NCBI GenBank assembly: GCA_040880305.1
Contig: JBBDIP010000020.1
Location: forward strand, 1 to 36,892
Reading direction: 5' to 3'
DNA from: JBBDIP01 sp040880305
GTDB lineage: Bacteria > Bacillota > Sulfobacillia > Fermentithermobacillales > Fermentithermobacillaceae
DNA length: 36,892 nucleotides
A program made the translations under genes and the position numbers. How positions within the stretch are numbered: position 1 is the first letter of the stretch; the number at the start of each line of letters is the position of its first letter. This document shows positions 7,801 to 15,959 of this stretch, one piece after another. The notes under the pieces were generated by a model. The model ran no database searches and had not been told where the DNA came from. It was given only the letters and a program-made list of their open reading frames with translations.

Positions 7801-8343
7801 CTAGTACTCGATGCCCTCTCTCGCCGCTACACCTTTCTGGAAGTGGTGTTTCAACTCCTTCACTTCCGAGACCGTGTCGGCGGCGTCCATGAGTTCCTTG
7901 GGACAGTACCGGCCGGTGAGGACGACGTCCAGTTCCCTTGGCCTTTTCTGAAGGAGGTTCAGGACGTCGCTCGTCTCAACAAGACCGCAGGCTACAGCCA
8001 CGTTGACCTCGTCCAGCACTACCATGCCGTACTTGCCGGAGCCGAAGGCCTCGGCCGCACGCGCGAGCGCTTTGTGGGCAAGGTCCTTGTCCACTGTCGC
8101 AGGATCCCCCAAGTTCACGAAGTCGTCGCGACCGTGCTGCTCAATCTCGAGAAGCGGCAGGTACTTCTCCGCCGCGATGCGCTCGCCGTAGACGTTGCCC
8201 GCACCCTTCATGAACTGGATGACGAGGACGCGGCGCCCCCACCCTATCTGGCGCAGGGCAAGCCCAAGCGCGGCGGTGGTCTTGCCCTTGCCGTCGCCGG
8301 TGTAGACGAGGACGAGGCCCTTGATGTTGGATGTGTTACTCAT
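7801..8343 (-). CDS. cobO: Cob(I)alamin adenosyltransferase, CobO/BtuR type
   Basis: The ATP-dependent corrinoid adenosyltransferase makes adenosylcobalamin from cob(I)alamin. From the ATG at 8343, a 180-residue protein has the Walker-A-like TGDGKGKTTAALG near residue 16, then VLVIQFMKG, the Walker-B-like VVLDEVNVAVACGLV, and the family signature VVLTGRYCPKEL. The open frame continues upstream to a GTG at 8433, but the added residues are unlike the family and no ribosome site precedes them, whereas GGGAGG lies 11 bases before 8343. It is first in a run with three peptidases. Adenosylcobalamin-dependent mutases or ammonia-lyases of amino-acid fermentation would be natural clients, but none are in the window. 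I found no convincing cobalamin riboswitch upstream. Confidence 0.92.
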   Translation of the reverse strand: MSNTSNIKGLVLVYTGDGKGKTTAALGLALRQIGWGRRVLVIQFMKGAGNVYGERIAAEKYLPLLEIEQHGRDDFVNLGDPATVDKDLAHKALARAAEAFGSGKYGMVVLDEVNVAVACGLVETSDVLNLLQKRPRELDVVLTGRYCPKELMDAADTVSEVKELKHHFQKGVAAREGIEY

Positions 8344-8543
8344 ATTGTTGACGACCTCCCTGAGCGAACGGCCCGCCGCGACACCGGGATTTCCGGTCAG
8401 ATCCAACGAGCGGGAGTCGGTTCCTTTGCCCACCGAAGCGCTTCTTGCCTTCCGCTGGTTTATCCTTCCTTAAAACCCGACCGGACCGGTTCGCGCCGGG
8501 GCAAGAAGAGGACCTCCCCGTCTTCACGCGCTAGTCCCGCGGC

Positions 8544-8571
8544 ATAGAGACGGTATAGAGGCACTATAGAG
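8544..8571. repeat. Three ATAGAG boxes at exact 11-bp spacing
   Basis: ATAGAG begins at 8544, 8555 and 8566, so all three face the same side of the helix. They lie about 75-100 bases upstream of the SpoIIIE/FtsK start, in a 299-base stretch (8344-8642) between divergent genes that otherwise shows no gene. A regulator site is possible; no -35/-10 pair could be assigned with confidence. Confidence 0.4.
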
Positions 8572-8642
8572 AAGGAATGGGAGCGCTTAGAGCGGAATTC
8601 TCCTCATGGCCGAAGGGATAGGGCCATGTGGAGGTTTCGTCT

Positions 8643-11309
8643 TTGAGCAGGACGTACCGAGTTCGAAAGACAGCAACCAGGCCTGGCGAGCAGCCTGCCG
8701 GCCCTGAGGCGCGGCGCGCGCCCAAGAACGGGCGAAGCGGGAACGGGCGCAACAGCAACAGCCGCAGCAACCACGACCAGCCAGGCAAGCGGTGGCCCTG
8801 GGTCGTGCTCGGCCTCATCGGCATGCTCTTCATTGTTGCGGTGGGGATGTCGCGTGCGCCTGCGGGCGAAGGCCTCCTGGTCATCATCCCGTCTACCATG
8901 GCCCGGGCGGTCAGGATAGTCGCGGGCATCTTCTCTATGTTCCTGTGCTTTCTGGTCATCCTGAACTCCGTCATCAAGATCGTGAAACCCTCCGACCCCC
9001 TCCCCCGCTTTGTGTGGGGATTGTGGGTCGTCTTCGTGTTTGGCGCCTCCATCTGGCACGCATACTCAGTCACCTGGACCGACGTGTTCATGGCTGCCAG
9101 GACCGGGGGCGGGGGAGGCATGGCCGGCGCGGCCGTGTACTGGTTTCTGCGCAACGCCCTGACCAGGTATCTCGCCATAGTGGCGATGGCGTTGGGCACA
9201 ACGGTCGGCGCGAGCCTCCTTATCAACAAATCTCCCTGGACGCCGTTCTCCCTGATCTGGATGGCGGCAATGTCCGGCTGGCAGTGGTTCCGCGACTTCC
9301 TGGGGGAAGTTTTCAAGGAGCACGGGCCCAATCCCGAGGACCTGGAGATCGAAGTAGAAGAGATCCCGCAGCCCCAGGAGGACGAGACTTTGGAAGACCC
9401 GCCTGAGCGGCCAAGACGCAAGACCGGGCTTTCGGAGGCCGGGACGGGTTTCTCGTCCACTGTATCGGAGCTTAAGGAAAGGCTGGCCAAGCAGGACCGC
9501 GAGAGCGCCGGACAGGCGGCTGCGACCGCGTCTTCGGGACAAAGCGTGGTTCCGGCGCGCCCTGCACCGGGCCATGTCGGGGACCTCGACAATCTTGCAG
9601 CGGAGTTCGCGCCCCTGATGGAGCAGCCTCCGCTGACCGAGGACCTCTTCTACGACCTGCCTCCCTACGACATGTTGCAGAAATCCGATCCTCCGAAGCG
9701 TTCGGCGCGCGGCAAAGAGGACACTGACTCGCTCTCACGGGTTATCGAGAGGACGCTGCTCTCCTTCGGCGTGGTCGCCAAAGTCGTCAATGTCGAGCAG
9801 GGGCCGACGGTCACCAGATTTGAGTTGCAGCCTGGACCGGGAGTCAAGGTCGCCAGCATAGTTAGTTTGAGTCAGGATCTTGCGCTTGCGCTGGCGGCTC
9901 AGGACGTCCGCATCGAAGCCCCAATCCCCGGTAAATCGGCGGTGGGCATCGAGGTGCCGAACAAGGAGGTGTCGACTGTCCACCTACGCGATGTGTTGGA
10001 GATGCGGGAGTTCCGCAACTCCCGCTCGCCGCTCACCATCGCTTTCGGCAAGGACGTTGCGGGCAGAGCTGTGGTCACGACGCTGGACCACTGCCTCCAC
10101 CTCCTCATAGCCGGCGCCACAGGCTCCGGCAAGAGCGTGTGCATCAACACCATCATCTCGTGCCTGCTCTACAAGGCCAGGCCCGATGAAGTCAAACTGG
10201 TCCTCATCGACCCCAAGCGGGTGGAACTGACAGTCTGGGCCCAGATACCACACCTGATCGCACCGGTGGTATCGGACCCGAAAAAGGCCGCGGGCGCCCT
10301 GCGCTGGGCGATCAAAGAGATGGAGTCCCGCTATGAAAAGTTCGCCAAGGTCGGCACCAGGGACATCGACCGCTACAACGAGGTAGCGACCCCTCCGGGC
10401 AGCATGAAGCCCGCCATGCCCTACATCGTCATAGTGATCGACGAGCTTTCCGACCTCATGATGGTGGCCCCGGCCGAGGTGGAGGACGCCATTTTCCGCC
10501 TGGCCCAGATGGCCAGGGCCTCGGGGATCTACCTGGTCGTGGCCACCCAGCGTCCCTCCGTGGACGTGATAACCGGAACCATCAAAGCCAACATTTCCAC
10601 CAGGATCGCCTTTGCCGTGGCCTCCCAGATAGACTCGCGCACCATCCTGGACATGGCGGGCGCCGAGAAGCTGCTCGGTCGCGGCGACATGCTCTTCTCC
10701 CCCGTTGGATCGACCAAACCCCTGCGGGCTCAGGGCTGCTACGTGTCGGAGCGTGAGATCGACGAGTTGGTCTCGTTCGTCTCCGCTCAGGCCAAGCCCC
10801 AGTTCGCGACGGGGATCCTGGCGGTACCGGAGACAGTGGAGCGGAACACTGAGGTCCAGGACGATCCCTTCTTCCCCCAGGCGCTCCGCATCGTAGTGGA
10901 GGCCAAGCAGGCGTCGGTGTCGCTGCTACAGCGCAAGTTGCCGATTGGATACAGCCGCGCCGCCCGCCTCATAGACGCCATGGAAGTCAAGGGATACGTC
11001 GGGCCCTACGGAGGGTCCAAACCCAGGGAAGTCAATCTCAGCATCCAGGACTACATGCGCATGTTTGAGGGCGGCGGCATCGGCGGGGAAGCGGGCGGCA
11101 ACGGGAGTGGCGGCACTGGCACTGGCGGACCGGCGGCAGGATCGGCCGGCGGTTCGGGCGCGGGATCAACCCGGCCACCCGGCGCCGCGGGAGCCGCGCA
11201 TATCGATCAATCACCGTTCAAGAAGCCCGCTTTCCTTGACCGTCCCAACACACTTTCGAAGGGCAGCATCAGAAGAGACGACAGCGGACCCAAGAGGAAC
11301 TCGCCATGA
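8643..11309 (+). CDS. spoIIIE: DNA translocase FtsK/SpoIIIE
   Basis: A membrane-anchored DNA pump for chromosome segregation at division or into the forespore. After a basic, low-complexity N-terminus come about four transmembrane segments between roughly residues 50 and 210, then an acidic linker. The alpha and beta motor domains carry the Walker A GATGSGKS near residue 490, the Walker B VIDELSDLMM, and the QRPSVDVITG and ANISTRIAF motifs. The gamma winged-helix domain (QASVSLLQRKLPIGYSRAAR) reads polar sequences in the family. About 85 residues follow, rich in Gly, Ser and Ala, an unusual tail. The TTG at 8643 has GGAGG 8 bases upstream; a GTG at 8628 is the alternative. Its stop overlaps the next start by four bases (ATGA). 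Confidence 0.94.
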   Translation: MSRTYRVRKTATRPGEQPAGPEARRAPKNGRSGNGRNSNSRSNHDQPGKRWPWVVLGLIGMLFIVAVGMSRAPAGEGLLVIIPSTMARAVRIVAGIFSMFLCFLVILNSVIKIVKPSDPLPRFVWGLWVVFVFGASIWHAYSVTWTDVFMAARTGGGGGMAGAAVYWFLRNALTRYLAIVAMALGTTVGASLLINKSPWTPFSLIWMAAMSGWQWFRDFLGEVFKEHGPNPEDLEIEVEEIPQPQEDETLEDPPERPRRKTGLSEAGTGFSSTVSELKERLAKQDRESAGQAAATASSGQSVVPARPAPGHVGDLDNLAAEFAPLMEQPPLTEDLFYDLPPYDMLQKSDPPKRSARGKEDTDSLSRVIERTLLSFGVVAKVVNVEQGPTVTRFELQPGPGVKVASIVSLSQDLALALAAQDVRIEAPIPGKSAVGIEVPNKEVSTVHLRDVLEMREFRNSRSPLTIAFGKDVAGRAVVTTLDHCLHLLIAGATGSGKSVCINTIISCLLYKARPDEVKLVLIDPKRVELTVWAQIPHLIAPVVSDPKKAAGALRWAIKEMESRYEKFAKVGTRDIDRYNEVATPPGSMKPAMPYIVIVIDELSDLMMVAPAEVEDAIFRLAQMARASGIYLVVATQRPSVDVITGTIKANISTRIAFAVASQIDSRTILDMAGAEKLLGRGDMLFSPVGSTKPLRAQGCYVSEREIDELVSFVSAQAKPQFATGILAVPETVERNTEVQDDPFFPQALRIVVEAKQASVSLLQRKLPIGYSRAARLIDAMEVKGYVGPYGGSKPREVNLSIQDYMRMFEGGGIGGEAGGNGSGGTGTGGPAAGSAGGSGAGSTRPPGAAGAAHIDQSPFKKPAFLDRPNTLSKGSIRRDDSGPKRNSP

Positions 11310-13204
11310 GCAACCCAGCCGTGAGAACCTTCGGCCACACCCTGATCGTGGACCTGACCACCGGAACGGTGTCGACCCAGGACCTGGACAAAAACGTCAT
11401 ACGCGAGTACCTGGGTGGCTCCTACCTTGGGACCTACCTGTGGCTCGAGAGCGCCAGGTTGGAAGTCGACCCCCTGTCGGCAGCAAACTCCCTGGTCGTC
11501 GCGCCGGGACTCCTCACCGGCTACCCAGCGCTCACCGCGAGCCGGGCTTCCTTCGTATCAAAATCCCCCCTTACAGGGCTGCTTTCGGAATCCACGGTGG
11601 GCGGCTATTTCGGCCCCAAACTCAAGGCTGCCGGGCACGATGCCCTGGTAGTAAAGGGCGCCGCGCAGGCGCCTACATACTTGTTCATTGACGGCGACGC
11701 GGGTACCGCGGAAATCCTGCCCGCGGGCTCCTTGTGGGGCCAGGACATCTTTACAACCGACCGGCTGCTCAAGGACCTCCACGGAGAAGACGTCGAGGTC
11801 GCCGCCATAGGCCCCGCAGGGGAAAACGGGGTCTACTATGCCTGCGTGATCGCCGGCGGAGTCGAATCCAGGGCGGCGGGCCGGACCGGCATGGGCGCGG
11901 TCATGGGCTCAAAGAACTTGAAGGCCATCGTGGTCAGGGGAGGCAAGAACCCCAGGCCGGTCGATGCCAGGGGACTGGCCCTCCAGATGCGCGACCTCCT
12001 TGTCAGGATCAACGACAAATCCCAGGCCTTCATGCAGTACGGTACCGCCGGAGGCATCATCTCTTCGGAAGCCAGCGGCGACCTGCCCATTCAGAACTGG
12101 AAGGGCGGCAGTTTTCCGGGCGCCGCCAAGATAACCGGCCAGGCCATGTGGGAAAACGGCATGGTCACAGGGCACTACACCTGCTTCTCGTGCCCCATCC
12201 ACTGCGGCAAGCACATCAAACTTGGCGTGGGGGACCGCGCCGGTCAGCCTTCGCACGGCCCTGAGTACGAGAACATAGCCGCTTTCGGTTCCTTGTGCAT
12301 GAACGAAGACCCACAGTACGTCGCCGCGGCGAACGACCTGGCCAACAGGCTCGGACTGGACACCATATCCGCCGGAAACGCCATCGCTTTCTCGATGGAG
12401 GCGTATGAGCGGGGCATCATCGATGACGACCTGGCCGGGCGCCCTCTTCCCTGGGGCGACGGTGAGGCTATCCTCTACCTGCTCCGTGAGATCGCCTACC
12501 AGCGCGGCATAGGCGCCGTGCTCTCCAAGGGCGTCAGAGCGGCGGCCGAGACCCTCGGCCCCCTGGCCAAAGAGTTCGCGGTGCACGTAAAGGGACTGGA
12601 ACTGCCGTTCCACGACCCCCGCGCCTTCACCAGCATGGCCTTGACCTACGCCACGGCCATGCGCGGCGCGTGCCACCTTGAGGGGCTAACCTATTACGTC
12701 GAGTCAGGCACATACCCCAAGGACAAGTTGGATATCACGACCGATCTGGTCCCATCGGGTACCGAAGGCAAAGCCGAGGTAGCAGCGAAGATGCAGGACT
12801 TCCTCACTATGTTCAACGCCCTCGGGATATGCAAGTTCCTGCTAAGGCCCCAGGTGACCCCCGCGGAGCTGGCGGGATGGGTCAAGTCTGCCTGCGGCAT
12901 AGAGCTTTCCGGCGACGACATTATGCGCTGGGGCGAAAGGGAGTTCAACCTGCGCCGCCTGTGCAACGTGGCGCTGGGCATCACCAGGAAGGACGACACG
13001 CTGCCCCCTCGCCTGCTATCGCAGCCGAGGCCGTCAGGCCGTGCGGCGGGTGTGGTCCCGTTCCTCGGCAAGATGCTGGACGAGTACTACAGGCTGCGTG
13101 GCTGGGATGCGGAGGGCCTCCCCACCCTCTCCACTCTGAGACGGCTGGACCTCGTGGACTACCTGGACAAACTCGGTATCCGGAAACGGGTGCTGAGCGA
13201 GTGA
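11306..13204 (+). CDS. Aldehyde:ferredoxin oxidoreductase (tungstopterin family)
   Basis: AOR-family enzymes use a tungsten bis-pterin and one [4Fe-4S] cluster to oxidise aldehydes with ferredoxin, or reduce acids, in anaerobes. The 632-residue length is typical. The N-terminal pterin-binding domain shows LGGSYLGTYL, SRASFVSKSPLTG and GRTGMGAVMGSKNLKAIVV. The cluster ligands are in CFSCPIHCGK (C-x2-C-x3-C, from about residue 293), with the fourth Cys in NALGICKF near residue 509. GPEYENIAAFGS is also a family landmark. The ATG overlaps the spoIIIE stop, and the gene's own TGA overlaps the GTG of the MoaD-like gene. With amino acid fermentation it could deal with aldehydes from 2-oxo acids. 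The exact substrate is not readable. Confidence 0.94.
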   Translation: MSNPAVRTFGHTLIVDLTTGTVSTQDLDKNVIREYLGGSYLGTYLWLESARLEVDPLSAANSLVVAPGLLTGYPALTASRASFVSKSPLTGLLSESTVGGYFGPKLKAAGHDALVVKGAAQAPTYLFIDGDAGTAEILPAGSLWGQDIFTTDRLLKDLHGEDVEVAAIGPAGENGVYYACVIAGGVESRAAGRTGMGAVMGSKNLKAIVVRGGKNPRPVDARGLALQMRDLLVRINDKSQAFMQYGTAGGIISSEASGDLPIQNWKGGSFPGAAKITGQAMWENGMVTGHYTCFSCPIHCGKHIKLGVGDRAGQPSHGPEYENIAAFGSLCMNEDPQYVAAANDLANRLGLDTISAGNAIAFSMEAYERGIIDDDLAGRPLPWGDGEAILYLLREIAYQRGIGAVLSKGVRAAAETLGPLAKEFAVHVKGLELPFHDPRAFTSMALTYATAMRGACHLEGLTYYVESGTYPKDKLDITTDLVPSGTEGKAEVAAKMQDFLTMFNALGICKFLLRPQVTPAELAGWVKSACGIELSGDDIMRWGEREFNLRRLCNVALGITRKDDTLPPRLLSQPRPSGRAAGVVPFLGKMLDEYYRLRGWDAEGLPTLSTLRRLDLVDYLDKLGIRKRVLSE

Positions 13205-13473
13205 CTCCGGCGGAGGGCGTCCGGGCACCCACTGTCGACATCGAGGTGTTGGGACACCTCATCTTTTACCTTCCGGCCGAGTCGAGGAACGGCGCTACAG
13301 CCCGAACAACTGTCCCGACCGGCACAGCCGTCGGTCACCTAGCTGAACTACTCAATATCCCCAGACACGAGATGCAGGCCATTCTGGTGAACGGAGTCTC
13401 AGTCACTGACCCGGCCGCCTCGCTCGGACCGGCAGACCATGTGGTGATACTACCCATCATCTCAGGGGGATAG
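13201..13473 (+). CDS. MoaD/ThiS-like sulfur carrier protein
   Basis: A 90-residue beta-grasp protein ending in the double glycine (ISGG) that is adenylated and thiocarboxylated in the MoaD/ThiS family. Recognisable pieces are TVPTGTAVGHLAELLNIP, ILVNGVSV and the C-terminal DHVVILPIISGG. The GTG start at 13201 overlaps the TGA of the AOR gene by four bases, indicating translational coupling. MoaD-like genes often sit directly after AOR genes, which fits delivery of sulfur to the dithiolene of the tungsten pterin cofactor. A longer open frame in the same phase begins inside the AOR gene, but only this part looks like protein. The first 12 residues precede the fold. Confidence 0.92.
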   Translation: MTPAEGVRAPTVDIEVLGHLIFYLPAESRNGATARTTVPTGTAVGHLAELLNIPRHEMQAILVNGVSVTDPAASLGPADHVVILPIISGG

Positions 13474-13488
13474 GCTGCAGTTGCTCCC

Positions 13489-13929
13489 CTAGTTCTCGCC
13501 TGGATAGTCCTCGATGTCCTTCACGCACTGATATGCTTCCCTTGCCGCTGCCGCAAAGCGCCTATCGGCTGTGTAGAGGTTACACCCAATCTCCAGAGCC
13601 ACCGCCAAGTAGCTGCAATCGTACGGGGTCTGACGAAGGCTGTTTGACAGCGACAGCGTATCAAGGCTTGTCTGCGAGCCCGACCCGTACATGATGCCCA
13701 GGCTACGCGCCCGCAGAAGGATCTCGGTTGATGCATCAGGTGACACTCTGCCTTCCCGGACCGCCTTCCATATCATGCTTGTCACTTCATGCTCAAGAAC
13801 ATGCGGAGCTATCAAGGCCACCCGACGCATTCGGTGATCCTCAATCAACCTCGCGGCGCCCGGTGAGTCCGCTTCTCCAGGGAGGAGCCACTTCCCGACA
13901 ACGCTGGCATCCACAACGGCGATGCGCAT
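13489..13929 (-). CDS. PIN-domain toxin (VapC-like ribonuclease)
   Basis: The 146-residue protein has the PIN-fold acidic residues: Asp7 in VVDASVVGKW, a Glu in the APHVLEHEVTS segment, and Asp residues in YDCSYLAVALEIGCNLYTADRRF. VapC-type PIN proteins are magnesium-dependent RNases, usually held by a cognate antitoxin encoded just upstream. The ATG is 3 bases after the stop of the upstream HTH gene, and the GGAGGAG site lies inside that gene's last codons, so the pair is coupled. It converges with the MoaD-like gene, with only 15 bases between. The RNA target is unknown. Confidence 0.9.
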   Translation of the reverse strand: MRIAVVDASVVGKWLLPGEADSPGAARLIEDHRMRRVALIAPHVLEHEVTSMIWKAVREGRVSPDASTEILLRARSLGIMYGSGSQTSLDTLSLSNSLRQTPYDCSYLAVALEIGCNLYTADRRFAAAAREAYQCVKDIEDYPGEN

Positions 13930-13932
13930 TGG

Positions 13933-14346
13933 CTACTCCTCCTTCTTTTTTCCAAACAAACGGTCATATCTCTCATCTCGCTCCTGGTCTGCCTCATCAA
14001 GGAGTTTTTGGACGTCGAATGGCTTGATGTTCTTCTTCCACTCCTGCAAATCACGCCACGCCGCCTCACGCTCGGCAATCATCTGCCTGACGAACCTGTC
14101 TTGAGCGGTCTCCGGCTCTTTGGACGGCCTATCTCTCGCAACCGCGTGACCGCCGGAGGGAGTCCCGGCATAGGAAGGCCCGGTATGCTGCTTTGCCAGC
14201 CAAGCGGTCAACTCAGGCTCTGAGAAACGCCAAGTCCTCCCCACCTTGATGGCGGGGATGATGCCTTTTCTGGCGTAGTCCTGCAGCGTGTAGACGGAAA
14301 ACCGTAGCAACTCGGCGGCCTCTTCAGGGGTCAGAAGTTTCTCCAC
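13933..14346 (-). CDS. Excisionase/MerR-type HTH antitoxin partner of the PIN toxin
   Basis: Residues 1-55 are a winged helix of the excisionase (HTH_17) type: LTPEEAAELLRFSVYTLQDY, RKGIIPAIKVGRTWRFSEPEL. The remaining 80 residues are polar and helical (MIAEREAAWRDLQEWKKN, KLLDEADQERDERYD), the usual place for a toxin-wrapping tail. Position directly upstream of a PIN gene supports an antitoxin and autoregulator, although VapB partners more often have AbrB, RHH or Phd folds. The GTG start has GAGGTG 8 bases upstream. A palindrome in its promoter (14373-14384) is a candidate operator. It could instead be an excisionase-like protein from a lost mobile element, but no integrase is present. Confidence 0.85.
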   Translation of the reverse strand: MEKLLTPEEAAELLRFSVYTLQDYARKGIIPAIKVGRTWRFSEPELTAWLAKQHTGPSYAGTPSGGHAVARDRPSKEPETAQDRFVRQMIAEREAAWRDLQEWKKNIKPFDVQKLLDEADQERDERYDRLFGKKKEE

Positions 14347-14367
14347 GAAGGTTCACCTCTCAGGAAG

Positions 14368-14397
14368 ATGTTACCATAGATGGTGCCGGTATCGCAA
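14368..14397 (-). promoter_or_regulatory. Candidate promoter and operator of the toxin-antitoxin pair
   Basis: Read on the minus strand, TTGCGA (14392-14397) and TAACAT (14368-14373) are separated by 18 bases. The palindrome ACCATCTATGGT (14373-14384) sits in the spacer and touches the -10 element, where an autoregulating antitoxin would bind. The assignment is by inspection only. Confidence 0.4.
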
Positions 14398-14411
14398 CAA
14401 ATAGCAACATA

Positions 14412-14453
14412 AAGCCCACTGAGAGGGTCTATGGATCGCCTCTGCAGTGGGTT
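14412..14453 (-). terminator. Long hairpin downstream of the S8-type protease gene
   Basis: AAGCCCACTG pairs with CAGTGGGTTT and an inner AGAGG pairs with CCTCT, with a 12-base loop. On the minus strand the stem is followed by a T-rich CTTTATGTT. It lies about 80 bases past the protease stop and could stop transcription in either direction. Confidence 0.55.
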
Positions 14454-14531
14454 TACTTTGCCTTAGCTTGCTCTAGGGTGCTCTACGTGGCTCCCTGTTG
14501 GCCTACGCCGCTAGCTTGACGAACCGCCACC

Positions 14532-15845
14532 CTACTTCAGCGCCTGTATGAACCCGGCCGGATTGACCAGCTTTCCACCGGTCGCGAACGGCGTGCCGGT
14601 ATCGTTCAGGGCCTTGAACAGGTCCGCCGGAACCACGCTGGGCTCAACCTGCAGCCCAAGAGCCATAAGTCCGGCAATGTAGGGAGTCGCCCAGCTGAGG
14701 CCGCCGGACCCGTAGTAGGTGTACGTGTCAGCGCCGTCCACGTTGGCAATCGTGATGCAGTCGACCGGGATAGCCAGAGCCTCGGATACCTGGACGCCCG
14801 GCGCGACCGCGAACCACGCGTCGAAGGTCGAAGTCTGCTTGTACGATTCAGTCAGGTAGATATAGGTGTTGAGCGCTTCTGCCTGCAGGGAATCGAGGTC
14901 GGGCTGCTCGGTCAATAGGCGAATGAGCTCCTTGCGCGCCGACTCCCACGAATTCGCGTTGGCGTCCTTGAGTTTCTGCACTACCCAAGCCTTGGCTGTG
15001 GTCCAGGTCCAAGGCCGGTAGTTCTGCGGGTCGTCCCTATCCTTGCCGGGAACGGCTCCCGCTCCTGTGAAGTCCAGTTCCGGCATGCCGGCGTATACCA
15101 CGATGATGCCTGCGTCCTGGGCCCTCTTGATGGCGTCGGACCAGTCCTTTGCGCCGCCGACGTTCGCTGCCTCATCCAAGGGGTTAGCCGATTGGGCTGA
15201 TGCAACGATCCTGATCTTCTCGCCGGCAGGCAGCGTCCTGTTGAGTTCAATAATCTTATCCATAGCCTGCGCGGAAGTGGCGTAGGCGTTGTCGTCATTG
15301 GGTATGGCGTAGTAGTAAACGTGGGCGCCGGGGGCGACCCCGTTCTTGCCGGCCAGTATGCCGGTGATTGCCGTTCCGTGGAAGTTGACAGCGGCCTGGT
15401 TGGCGTCGCCGGGCGAGACCTCGATGTACTCGATGTTATCCGCGAATTCCTCGTGGTCTTTCAGCATGGGCCTGTCGATCACCGCGACCGAGATCCCCTT
15501 GCCCGTGATCCCCCGGTCGTGGAGCCCCCTGAGCCCGAGCCCCAGGTATCTCGCCTCCTTCAGCAAAACCTCAGGGGAGAAGCCTTCCGGCATCTTATCT
15601 GCAGCGGGCCACTTGGTAGCGCTGTCGAATGTGAGCGTCCCTGTGTCCGTCACCAGAGATAGGTCGACCTCGGTGACGTCCTGCCCCGCCAGATCCGCGA
15701 ACCGGAAGGACTGGATCGACGGATAGGGCACGTCCGCGAAGGGATCCTGGTTTTTTGGGTTGACTTGGGGCAAGTATGCCAAGAAGCCGACAACCACGCT
15801 CGCCACCATGGCCAGTACTAGTAGGCCAATGAGTATCTTCCTCAC
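14532..15845 (-). CDS. Membrane-anchored or secreted subtilisin-like (S8) serine protease
   Basis: An N-terminal hydrophobic segment (ILIGLLVLAMVASVVVGF) predicts a signal anchor or signal peptide. The catalytic triad is visible: Asp124 in VAVIDRP, His156 in NFHGTAITGILAG, and Ser384 in GGLSWATPYIAG. The position usually occupied by the oxyanion-hole Asn (as in AAGN) reads YAGMPELDF here, with Met254, so that residue appears replaced or displaced. About 110 residues between there and the Ser region are longer than in a minimal subtilase. The GTG start follows GGAGGGG at a good distance. It is divergent from the flavin-fold gene. The substrate is unknown and activity could be reduced. Confidence 0.85.
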   Translation of the reverse strand: MRKILIGLLVLAMVASVVVGFLAYLPQVNPKNQDPFADVPYPSIQSFRFADLAGQDVTEVDLSLVTDTGTLTFDSATKWPAADKMPEGFSPEVLLKEARYLGLGLRGLHDRGITGKGISVAVIDRPMLKDHEEFADNIEYIEVSPGDANQAAVNFHGTAITGILAGKNGVAPGAHVYYYAIPNDDNAYATSAQAMDKIIELNRTLPAGEKIRIVASAQSANPLDEAANVGGAKDWSDAIKRAQDAGIIVVYAGMPELDFTGAGAVPGKDRDDPQNYRPWTWTTAKAWVVQKLKDANANSWESARKELIRLLTEQPDLDSLQAEALNTYIYLTESYKQTSTFDAWFAVAPGVQVSEALAIPVDCITIANVDGADTYTYYGSGGLSWATPYIAGLMALGLQVEPSVVPADLFKALNDTGTPFATGGKLVNPAGFIQALK

Positions 15846-15959
15846 GCAAGCCCCTCCAGTTCGCCCTGCATGTTAACTCCGCAAGTATAGCATTGTGGCC
15901 GAAGGACTTTGGCGGACAGACTTAGAATCCCAGGTTACAGATCTTGGAGGTGACTTCTA

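Noticed and set aside
6228..7892. A 554-codon open frame on the plus strand opposite the M14 gene
   Set aside because: It mirrors a GC-rich gene with clear catalytic motifs on the other strand, and its own protein has no recognisable domain and biased composition.
8344..8433. N-terminal extension of cobO to the GTG at 8433
   Set aside because: The added residues are unlike the family and lack a ribosome site.
8344..8530. Cobalamin riboswitch upstream of cobO
   Set aside because: A few CCGG-rich words looked tempting, but no B12-box-like AGCCAGGAGACCTGCC sequence or pseudoknot partner could be found.
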